DNA from: a virus
DNA: 24,844 nucleotides
IMG/VR virus record: IMGVR_UViG_3300025759_010702
Span: 1-24,844 of that record
Direction: 5' to 3' (one strand)
A program made the translations under genes and the position numbers. Of this stretch, positions 18,553 through 24,844 are shown one piece after another. Each line of letters begins with the position of its first letter. Within the stretch, counting starts at the first letter, position 1. A model generated the notes under the pieces. That model saw nothing but the letters and a program-made list of their open reading frames with translations. It did not search any database and had not been told where the DNA came from.

Positions 18553-20045
18553 ATGACATAGTGAACGTTGAACCAATAAACTCGGTTCATATGAAAGTTA
18601 CTGCTGACCCTGGTGTTCGTCAAGAAATAATGAATTATTTTTCTTTTCGTCCACCTGGTTACCAATTTTCTCCAAAATTTAAATCAAGAGTATGGGATGG
18701 TTATATTCGCATGTATCAACCTATACGCCCAACGCTGTATGTTGGTCTTATGAGTTATTTACAAAAATTTTGCGAAGATCGTCAGTATACTTTAAACGTC
18801 CCAGAAGAAATGTTAAAGAAAGAAAATGTGCCTGATAATTACGGCTATGAAATTGCAGAAGAAATAGGTTGCAAATTTACTCCTCGTGATTATCAAAACG
18901 ATTATATTGTAAACGCAATTCGTAATGATCGTTCTTTATCTTTATCACCAACGTCTTCTGGTAAATCACTCATCATATATTTGCTACAGCAACACTATTA
19001 TCAGGCCTTCGGTCATAGAACTCTTATTATTGTACCGACTATATCACTAGTCCATCAAATGGCTGGTGATTTTGTTGATTATGGTTGTGACGAAAGTTTA
19101 ATTTATAAAATACAAGGTGGTATAGATAAAAATACTTCAGCACCTATTGTTATATCAACGTGGCAATCTTTAATTAAACAGCCAAAAAGTTGGTTCGATC
19201 AATTCCGTGTTGTATTAGGCGATGAAGCACACTTGTTTCAAGCAAAATCTCTTACAACAATTATGGAAAAATTAGTCAATTGCGAATATAGACATGGGTT
19301 TACAGGTACTCTTAAATCAGAAGAAAGTAAAACACATCAACTTGTTCTCGAAGGCTGTTTTGGAAAAGTTAAGAAATACGTAAGTACAAAAGACCTTATT
19401 GATGAAGGTACTGTCGCTAATTTTCAAGTCAAAGCATTAGTACTTACTCATCCTGTTGATAAGAAAAAACAATTTCGTAAAGCAATGAATTCAATAGAAG
19501 TAAAGCAGAAAAAATATCCTGCTGAACGAGAATATATTATTAATCATGAAAAAAGAAATCTTTTCATTCGAAATCTATTATGGTCTTTAAAAGATCAAAA
19601 TAATTTAGTATTATTTGACTTGGTTGAAAAACACGGGAAAGTATTAGAACCACTCCTTCGGAGAGACGATCGTGTCTTACACTTTGTATATGGTGGAGTG
19701 AAAGGAACTGATCGTGAAGAAATTAGACACTTAGTTGAAAACGATCCAATAAAACGTCATGATATACTCGCATCATATGGTGTATTCTCAACTGGTGTTA
19801 ATATTAAAAGACTTGATAACGTAATCTTTGCTTCAGGTTCTAAATCTGAAATTAAAGTATTACAATCAATTGGAAGATCTTTACGTAAAGGTTCTGATTC
19901 TGATCGTGCAACTCTTTATGATATTGCTGATGATTTGTCCATAGGATCATTTACAAATTATACTTTAAATCATTTTAAACGTCGTATTGAAATATATTCT
20001 GAAGAATCATTTCCGTTTAAAATATATACAATACCTTTAGAATAA
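18549..20045 (+). CDS. uvsW: UvsW RNA-DNA and DNA helicase
   Basis: UvsW is a superfamily 2 helicase that unwinds R-loops and branched DNA and helps switch from origin- to recombination-dependent replication. The 498-aa product (T4: 502) has an N-terminal domain with FKSRVWDGYIRMY, Walker A PTSSGKS (134-140), DEAH (225-228), GFTGTL (motif III, near 252) and QSIGRSLRKG (motif VI, about 447-456). It overlaps the preceding gene by ATGA. In T4 it is late; here it follows uvsY in an early operon. A possible antisense promoter points into its 3' end. Confidence 0.96.
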   Translation: MNDIVNVEPINSVHMKVTADPGVRQEIMNYFSFRPPGYQFSPKFKSRVWDGYIRMYQPIRPTLYVGLMSYLQKFCEDRQYTLNVPEEMLKKENVPDNYGYEIAEEIGCKFTPRDYQNDYIVNAIRNDRSLSLSPTSSGKSLIIYLLQQHYYQAFGHRTLIIVPTISLVHQMAGDFVDYGCDESLIYKIQGGIDKNTSAPIVISTWQSLIKQPKSWFDQFRVVLGDEAHLFQAKSLTTIMEKLVNCEYRHGFTGTLKSEESKTHQLVLEGCFGKVKKYVSTKDLIDEGTVANFQVKALVLTHPVDKKKQFRKAMNSIEVKQKKYPAEREYIINHEKRNLFIRNLLWSLKDQNNLVLFDLVEKHGKVLEPLLRRDDRVLHFVYGGVKGTDREEIRHLVENDPIKRHDILASYGVFSTGVNIKRLDNVIFASGSKSEIKVLQSIGRSLRKGSDSDRATLYDIADDLSIGSFTNYTLNHFKRRIEIYSEESFPFKIYTIPLE

Positions 20046-20064
20046 ACTATATATCCATAACTCC

Positions 20065-20080
20065 CAGAATATTAATTCTG
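20065..20080. repeat. Inverted repeat after uvsW
   Basis: CAGAAT-ATTA-ATTCTG, a perfect 6-bp hairpin. It lacks a U run on either strand, so it is a weak terminator at best; on the minus strand it would be at the very 5' end of a transcript from the promoter at 20081-20108. Confidence 0.5.
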
Positions 20081-20108
20081 ATTATAACACATCTAGAGGA
20101 TATGTCAA
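20081..20108 (-). promoter_or_regulatory. Antisense sigma-70 promoter between uvsW and gp55
   Basis: On the minus strand TTGACA (20108-20103), 16 nt, TATAAT (20086-20081). Both boxes are perfect. No gene longer than three codons follows before the antisense strand of uvsW, so it would produce antisense RNA. Confidence 0.6.
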
Positions 20109-20152
20109 CAAAAAAATGAACAAAAAATAAAAAAAGTTTTTCTATTATATTG

Positions 20153-20181
20153 TTGACATTTATGATATTTAGTATTAGAAT
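20153..20181 (+). promoter_or_regulatory. Early sigma-70 promoter of gp55
   Basis: TTGACA (20153-20158), 17 nt, TAGAAT (20176-20181), 33 nt before the gp55 ATG, which has a GAGGAGAG ribosome site. Confidence 0.82.
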
Positions 20182-20213
20182 AAAATCAATAAGCAAATAA
20201 TGAGGAGAGTAGT

Positions 20214-20711
20214 ATGGCTCGAAGAGCAAAACGTAACTACGTCAATAATCCTGATCTTTTAGCGGCTCTTATAGAGTATAAAAAACAAGTACGAGATGCA
20301 GAAGATCAAGGAGATGAACCGCCAAAAGTTCCTGACTATATTGGAGAATGTATATATCAAATATCGAATCGTTTGGCAACAAAACCAAATTTCTCAGGTT
20401 ACACTTATAAAGACGATATGATTATGGACGGTATTGAAAACTGTCTTCTTTATATCAACAATTTTGATCCAAACAAATCATCAAATCCGTTTGCATATTT
20501 TACACAAATTATTTGGTATGCTTTTCTTAGACGTATTGCAAAAGAAAAGAAACAAATGTACATTAGATTTAAATCATCTCATAATATGGTTGCTCAAGGA
20601 GCTACATACGAATCAAATGAAGTGCAATTGCATCTAAATACAAACGCTGATTATATTAATAGCTTTATTGAAGATTTTGAAGAAAAATTAAATAAGAATA
20701 AAGATAAATGA
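20214..20711 (+). CDS. 55: Late-transcription sigma factor gp55
   Basis: Gp55 replaces sigma-70 on host RNA polymerase and directs it to TATAAATA late promoters, with the sliding clamp as activator. The 165-aa product (T4: 185) begins MARRAKRNYVNNPDLLAALI and has DDMIMDGIENCLLYINNFDP and NPFAYFTQIIWYAFLRRIAK, the sigma region 2 core that contacts polymerase and melts the -10 box. It is followed by gp47 with a 4-nt overlap (ATGA). Late boxes are present in this window (5127, 14373, 16725), so the sigma and its targets can be paired. Confidence 0.93.
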   Translation: MARRAKRNYVNNPDLLAALIEYKKQVRDAEDQGDEPPKVPDYIGECIYQISNRLATKPNFSGYTYKDDMIMDGIENCLLYINNFDPNKSSNPFAYFTQIIWYAFLRRIAKEKKQMYIRFKSSHNMVAQGATYESNEVQLHLNTNADYINSFIEDFEEKLNKNKDK

Positions 20712-21772
20712 AAATAGCAATTATTACAGATATGCACCTTGGTGTTCGAGGTGATTCAAAAGTATTTCTTGATCACCAGGAAAAGTTTTTTAACGAAATC
20801 TTTTTTCCATATATTGACGAACACAATATTAAAATTGTGCTTGATCTTGGTGATACTTTTGATAGAAGAAAATTCGTTAATTACGTAACTCTTGATAGGG
20901 CAAAGAAAATGTTCTTTGACCAACTTGCAAAACGTAATATTGAATACCATGCAATTGTTGGTAATCATTCCGTGTATTACACAAATACCAACGAAGTCAA
21001 TTCAATGAATCTTTTGCTTCAAGAATATTCAAATTTCCATATATATTGTGATGAAGCAAAAGAATTGACATTTGGGTCAACTAATATTATAATGGTACCA
21101 TGGATTACAAAAAATAATTCAGATAACATTATGAAATCTATAGCAGAGTCAAAAGCTGATATATGTATGGGACACTTTGCTATCCAGGGTTTTGAAATGT
21201 TAAAAGGCGCCATTAATGATCATGGTTTAACAAAAGATATATTTTCTCATTATGAACAAGTTTACTCAGGGCATTTTCATCATCCGTCGTCTTATAATAA
21301 TATAACATATTTAGGTGCACCATATGAAATGACTTGGTCGGATTATCAAGGTAAGCGTGGATTTAGAATACTTGAAACCGAAACTCGTGAATTGGAATGG
21401 ATACTTAATCCGTTTGCAGTTTATCACAAAATAGATTACGACGACGCTGATATGTCAATTGAAGATATTGCGCATTTAGATTTAACTAACATTAATAATT
21501 CATATATTAAAGTTATAGTAAAAAATAGAACGAACGCATATATTTATGATATGTTTATGAATAAGCTCACCGATGCTGGTGCTGTTGATGTAAAGGCTAT
21601 TGAAGATTCTCTTAATCTTGAAGATGCTGGTGTTGATGAAATTCTTGACGAAACAAAAGACACAAAGGACATATTGCATCAATATATTGAGTCAATAGAT
21701 ACCAAAGTAAATAAAGTAAGTATTCAAAATTTAATAGATGAATTATATATTGAGGCCCAACAACTAGGATGA
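20708..21772 (+). CDS. 47: Recombination nuclease subunit gp47 (SbcD/Mre11-like)
   Basis: This is the nuclease half of the gp46-gp47 complex that resects DNA ends and degrades host DNA. The 354-aa product shows the calcineurin-type phosphodiesterase motifs: ITDMHLGVRG (6-15), DLGDTFDRR (46-54), AIVGNHSVYY (about 80-89), MGHFAIQG (motif with His) and YSGHFHHPS (about 189-197), which coordinate two metals. Its stop overlaps the gp46 start (ATGA). A perfect promoter sequence lies inside the gene (21065-21093). Confidence 0.95.
   Translation: MKIAIITDMHLGVRGDSKVFLDHQEKFFNEIFFPYIDEHNIKIVLDLGDTFDRRKFVNYVTLDRAKKMFFDQLAKRNIEYHAIVGNHSVYYTNTNEVNSMNLLLQEYSNFHIYCDEAKELTFGSTNIIMVPWITKNNSDNIMKSIAESKADICMGHFAIQGFEMLKGAINDHGLTKDIFSHYEQVYSGHFHHPSSYNNITYLGAPYEMTWSDYQGKRGFRILETETRELEWILNPFAVYHKIDYDDADMSIEDIAHLDLTNINNSYIKVIVKNRTNAYIYDMFMNKLTDAGAVDVKAIEDSLNLEDAGVDEILDETKDTKDILHQYIESIDTKVNKVSIQNLIDELYIEAQQLG
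21065..21093 (+). promoter_or_regulatory. Possible internal promoter inside gp47
   Basis: TTGACA (21065-21070), 17 nt, TATAAT (21088-21093): twelve of twelve consensus bases, in coding sequence. It could raise gp46 expression relative to gp47. Confidence 0.5.
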
Positions 21773-23481
21773 AAATACAATTTAAAGAAGTACGTTATAA
21801 AAATTTATTATCATCAGGTAACGCATGGACAACCATATCTTTAAATGATAATAGAACTACACTTATAAGTGGTACAAACGGTAGCGGTAAATCAACTCTT
21901 CTTGACGCTATCGTTTTTGGTTTATATGGTAAAGCGTTTCGTAAAGTTAACAAAAACCAATTAATTAACAGCATTAACGGTCGTGAAACAGTCGTTGAAA
22001 TACGGTTTCAAGTTGGTTTAAATAACTATATGATACGTCGTGGTATTAAACCGACAATATTTGAGATTTGGAAAAATAATGAACTTGTGAACCAAGATGC
22101 TGCAGCAAGAGATTATCAAACGTATCTTGAGCAAAACATCTTGAACTTAAATTACAAATCTTTTAATCAGATCGTTGTGTTAGGCAGCGCAACATATGTT
22201 CCATTTATGGAATTGCCTGCACATACTCGTCGTGACATTATTGAAGACCTTCTTGATATTCAAGTCTTTAGCACTATGAACTTATTACTTAAAGATAGAA
22301 TAAGTGATAATAAAGACCAAATTACAGAAAATGGTTATCAAATTGATTTAACAAAATCAAAATTGGAAAGCGCAAAAGAACACAACGCATCAATAAGAAA
22401 AATTCGCGAAGATGAGGTTATTAAAATTCGTGAAAAAATGACTAAACACATTGAAAAAATAGAAAAAGAAAAAGAAGAAATTGAATTGATACAAACTCAA
22501 ATTGAAGAGTTGATTCAAACCATTTCAGATAAGCAATCTGTAAAAGGAAAAATTGATAAAGCAAACAAGTTAAAAAGAGATTTAGAAATTGCCTTATCAA
22601 ATCATAATAAAGAATTGAGTTTTTACCATGACAATGATAATTGCCCTACTTGTAAGCAAGGTATTGAACATACGTTCAAAGAAAATATTGTTACCGAAAA
22701 GAGTAAAAAGGTCGAAGAATTAACTAATGGAATAGCCGAATTATCGGATAAGATAAATGAATATGAAAATAGAATGAATGAAATCTCATCTGTTGAGGAT
22801 GAGTTAGCAAATCACAATTTAATTATTGGTGATCACCGTGCTACTATTAAAATGTCAATGAATGCGCTTAATTCTTATAAGAAAGAGCTTGTGCAAGCCG
22901 AAGAAGAAGTAGAGGCAGTTGATACATCAAAGCTTGAAGAATATACAAATAATCTCGAAGAATCTAAAAATCTTCAACAACAACTTTTTGAAGATAAAGA
23001 AGTATTGAATGTGGTACAAACTATGCTACGTGATGGCGGTATCAAAACTCGTATTATTCGCCAGTATATTCCTGTTATGAATAAACTTATTAATAAGTAC
23101 CTTGGTGCGTTTGATCTATTTGTTGACTTTCAACTTGATGAGAATTTTAATGAAATTATTAAATCAAGGTTTCGAGATACTTTTTCATACGCATCATTTT
23201 CCGAAGGAGAGAAACTTCGTATTACGTTATCAATTATGTTAGCATGGCGGTCTGTTGCAAAACTCCGTAATTCTGTATCAACAAACTTGCTTTTACTTGA
23301 TGAAACGTTAGACGGAGCCCTGGATTCTGTTGGAATTGAAAATCTTATTGATACTCTACACAACCTCAACTCTGATGATAACATTTTCGTGATTTCACAT
23401 CGTGGGCATCAATTTGGAGATAAATTTGATAATCACATTCGTTTTCAAAAAATAAAGAACTTCAGCGAAATATCTGCATAA
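21769..23481 (+). CDS. 46: Recombination nuclease subunit gp46 (SbcC/Rad50-like)
   Basis: This is the ATPase and DNA-tethering half of gp46-gp47. The 570-aa product (T4: 560) has Walker A GTNGSGKS (35-42), a coiled-coil arm (about 175-285), the zinc hook NCPTCKQG with Cys292 and Cys295, the return coil (about 305-400), the ABC signature FSEGEKLR near 480 and Walker B LLLLDETLDGALD near 505-517, then VISHRGH. It shares an ATGA with gp47. In T4 the clamp and loader genes 45, 44 and 62 follow; here gp43 follows at once. Confidence 0.95.
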   Translation: MKIQFKEVRYKNLLSSGNAWTTISLNDNRTTLISGTNGSGKSTLLDAIVFGLYGKAFRKVNKNQLINSINGRETVVEIRFQVGLNNYMIRRGIKPTIFEIWKNNELVNQDAAARDYQTYLEQNILNLNYKSFNQIVVLGSATYVPFMELPAHTRRDIIEDLLDIQVFSTMNLLLKDRISDNKDQITENGYQIDLTKSKLESAKEHNASIRKIREDEVIKIREKMTKHIEKIEKEKEEIELIQTQIEELIQTISDKQSVKGKIDKANKLKRDLEIALSNHNKELSFYHDNDNCPTCKQGIEHTFKENIVTEKSKKVEELTNGIAELSDKINEYENRMNEISSVEDELANHNLIIGDHRATIKMSMNALNSYKKELVQAEEEVEAVDTSKLEEYTNNLEESKNLQQQLFEDKEVLNVVQTMLRDGGIKTRIIRQYIPVMNKLINKYLGAFDLFVDFQLDENFNEIIKSRFRDTFSYASFSEGEKLRITLSIMLAWRSVAKLRNSVSTNLLLLDETLDGALDSVGIENLIDTLHNLNSDDNIFVISHRGHQFGDKFDNHIRFQKIKNFSEISA

Positions 23482-23484
23482 TGG

Positions 23485-23513
23485 TTGACATTAATAATGA
23501 CCTATTATATAAT
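23485..23513 (+). promoter_or_regulatory. Perfect sigma-70 promoter of DNA polymerase
   Basis: TTGACA (23485-23490), exactly 17 nt, TATAAT (23508-23513). All twelve bases match consensus. It starts 4 nt after the gp46 stop. Confidence 0.88.
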
Positions 23514-23542
23514 AGTCTTATCATATAACACAAAGGATACAC

Positions 23543-24844
23543 ATGTCTAATTTTTATACATCGGTTGAGCGCTTTGGCAACACAATCCTTTGGCGCGGTT
23601 ATGAAGATGGAATTAAATTTGAAAGAAAGATTAAGTTTCAACCTACCCTCTTTATCACAACGCAAAAAGATTCAGATTATCAATCTCTTTTTACTAAAAA
23701 ACCATTGGCACCAAAACCTTTTGACAGCATGAAAGACGCAAAAGAATTCGTTGACCAATATAAAGATGTACACGGTCTTGAGGTTTGTGGTAATACAAAC
23801 TATGTATCGCAATTTATACAAGAACAGTATCCTGATGAAATCAAATTTGATTCGTCAATGATTAATATTGTTTCGTTTGATATTGAGGTTGACGTTGCGG
23901 ACGGGTATCCTGATATGGATCTTGCCGATAAAGAAATTACTTCTATTGCATTCAAATCATCAAAGTCAAGTACTTATCATCTGCTCGGTCGTAAAGATTA
24001 TGATAAAACAAAGACATTGACTGATATACCACAAGAAGATATTCAATTTATGAAATTTGATACCGAAGAGGCATTGCTTCGTCGGTTCTTACAATTGTGG
24101 ACGAATAACTATCCTGATATTGTCACAGGTTGGAATGTCGAGTTCTTTGATATTCAATACATCATTACTCGTATGAAAAACCTGTTAGGTGAAGAACGTA
24201 TCAAAGAGTTGTCTCCTTGGCGTTCTGTTCGTCCATACTCTCGAGAGTTTTTCGGTAAAGAACAGGGTTCGTATCGTATCGGCGGTATCACCGTAATTGA
24301 CTATATGGATGCCTTTAAAAAGTTTGGATACAAGTACGGTCCTCAAGAGTCTTGGAAACTTGATCATATTGCATATGTTGTCCTTGGCGAAAAGAAAATG
24401 GATTATTCTGAGTACGGTAACCTTACAAACTTATATGAACAAAATCCACAATTGTATCTTGACTATAATCTTAAGGATACGTGGTTGATACAAAGGTTTG
24501 AAGATGAAACTTCATTACTTGAATTGGTAATGACTGTTGCATACGGAGGTGGCGTTAATTATGGTGATGCGTTTGGTACAGTTGGAATTTGGGAAACAAC
24601 TCTATATCGTAAATTGATTAAAGAAAAACGAGTACCTCCAGTAAAAGGCGGCCCTGGTCAAAGGGCTGGTGAATTGGTTGGCGGTTATGTTAAAGATCCT
24701 AAGGTCGGTATGCATCCATGGATCGTATCGTTTGATTTGAATTCCCTGTATCCGCACTTGATGCTACAATATAATATGTCTCCTGAAACTTACTTACCTA
24801 ATGAACGTGATTATGTATCACAAGATATGGTTTTAAATGGTAAA
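23543..24844 (+). CDS. 43: DNA polymerase gp43, N-terminal 434 codons (runs off the window)
   Basis: This is the replicative family B polymerase with proofreading. The frame is open from ATG at 23543, after an AAGGAT ribosome site, to the window edge. It starts MSNFYTSVERFGNTILWRGY. Exonuclease motifs: SFDIEVDV (about 111-118, Exo I), NVEFFDIQYI (about 197, Exo II) and YNLKDTW (about 307-313, Exo III). The start of the polymerase domain is seen: SFDLNSLYPHLM (motif A, about 396-407). In T4 the full protein is about 900 aa; the fingers, motif C (DTD) and thumb lie beyond the window. Confidence 0.96.
   Translation, partial: MSNFYTSVERFGNTILWRGYEDGIKFERKIKFQPTLFITTQKDSDYQSLFTKKPLAPKPFDSMKDAKEFVDQYKDVHGLEVCGNTNYVSQFIQEQYPDEIKFDSSMINIVSFDIEVDVADGYPDMDLADKEITSIAFKSSKSSTYHLLGRKDYDKTKTLTDIPQEDIQFMKFDTEEALLRRFLQLWTNNYPDIVTGWNVEFFDIQYIITRMKNLLGEERIKELSPWRSVRPYSREFFGKEQGSYRIGGITVIDYMDAFKKFGYKYGPQESWKLDHIAYVVLGEKKMDYSEYGNLTNLYEQNPQLYLDYNLKDTWLIQRFEDETSLLELVMTVAYGGGVNYGDAFGTVGIWETTLYRKLIKEKRVPPVKGGPGQRAGELVGGYVKDPKVGMHPWIVSFDLNSLYPHLMLQYNMSPETYLPNERDYVSQDMVLNGK

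Noticed and set aside
20047-20229. Minus-strand 60-aa ORF between uvsW and gp55
   Set aside because: It crosses the gp55 promoter and ribosome site, is low-complexity Ile/Phe-rich, and has no start signals; the antisense promoter's start point lies inside it.
1-24844. CRISPR array, insertion sequence, integrase or attachment site
   Set aside because: No regularly spaced repeats, transposase or recombinase genes were seen; the tRNAs lack flanking duplications that would mark attachment sites.

Overview
The window is a piece of an AT-rich T4-like myovirus genome. The phage assignment rests on T4 homologues in recognisable order: topoisomerase II subunits (gp52 and a fused gp39/gp60), UvsY, UvsW, late sigma gp55, the gp47/gp46 recombination nuclease and DNA polymerase gp43. 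Promoters also come in the two expected classes: TTGACA-17-TAnnAT sites read by the host sigma-70 enzyme, and TATAAATA late sites. The host is probably a marine alphaproteobacterium. The phage carries a circularly permuted (two-piece) tmRNA whose tag, ANDNFAPSGFALAA, is of the alphaproteobacterial ANDNFA...ALAA type, and a DUF1289 protein common in proteobacteria. The host is inferred, not shown.

Layout. Everything from 1 to about 16700 is on the minus strand and everything from 16777 to the end is on the plus strand, with overlapping divergent early and late promoters between. Reading the minus strand from the junction: a conserved small protein; a DUF1289 protein with an overlapping small ORF; a eukaryotic-type phosphomannomutase; a TagD/RfaE-like nucleotidyltransferase; several small proteins; an EF-hand membrane protein; the two topoisomerase subunits; a pair of HExxH metallopeptidase paralogues around a YubB/Api92-like protein; a zinc-ribbon protein and a GT32-type glycosyltransferase; three tRNAs (CAT, Arg-TCT, Leu-TAA); small membrane proteins; a long structured RNA locus holding tRNA-Thr and tRNA-Pro; Dps; a sulfotransferase; a glycine-zipper protein; a cupin; KdsA; KdsB; the permuted tmRNA; a two-helix membrane protein; and the start of an exported protein.

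The plus strand holds a virion structural protein, a staphylococcal-nuclease-like protein, UvsY, a small unknown protein, UvsW, gp55, gp47, gp46 and the first 434 codons of gp43. This is the replication, recombination and late-transcription core.

Three layers stand out. (1) Surface sugars: KdsA and KdsB (KDO-8-P then CMP-KDO), phosphomannomutase, a nucleotidyltransferase, a cupin, a GT32-like transferase and a sulfotransferase could together remodel the host envelope. (2) RNA: a phage-borne permuted tmRNA, and about 660 nt between 5137 and 5800 that carry, besides two ordinary tRNAs, nested helices, a tRNA-like element with a 22-bp stem and complementary hairpin loops, and a pseudoknot. I cannot name this RNA; it resembles in general style the large ornate phage RNAs that sit among tRNAs. 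(3) Regulation: a dozen near-perfect sigma-70 promoters, several overlapping stop codons or lying inside genes, one pointing antisense into uvsW.
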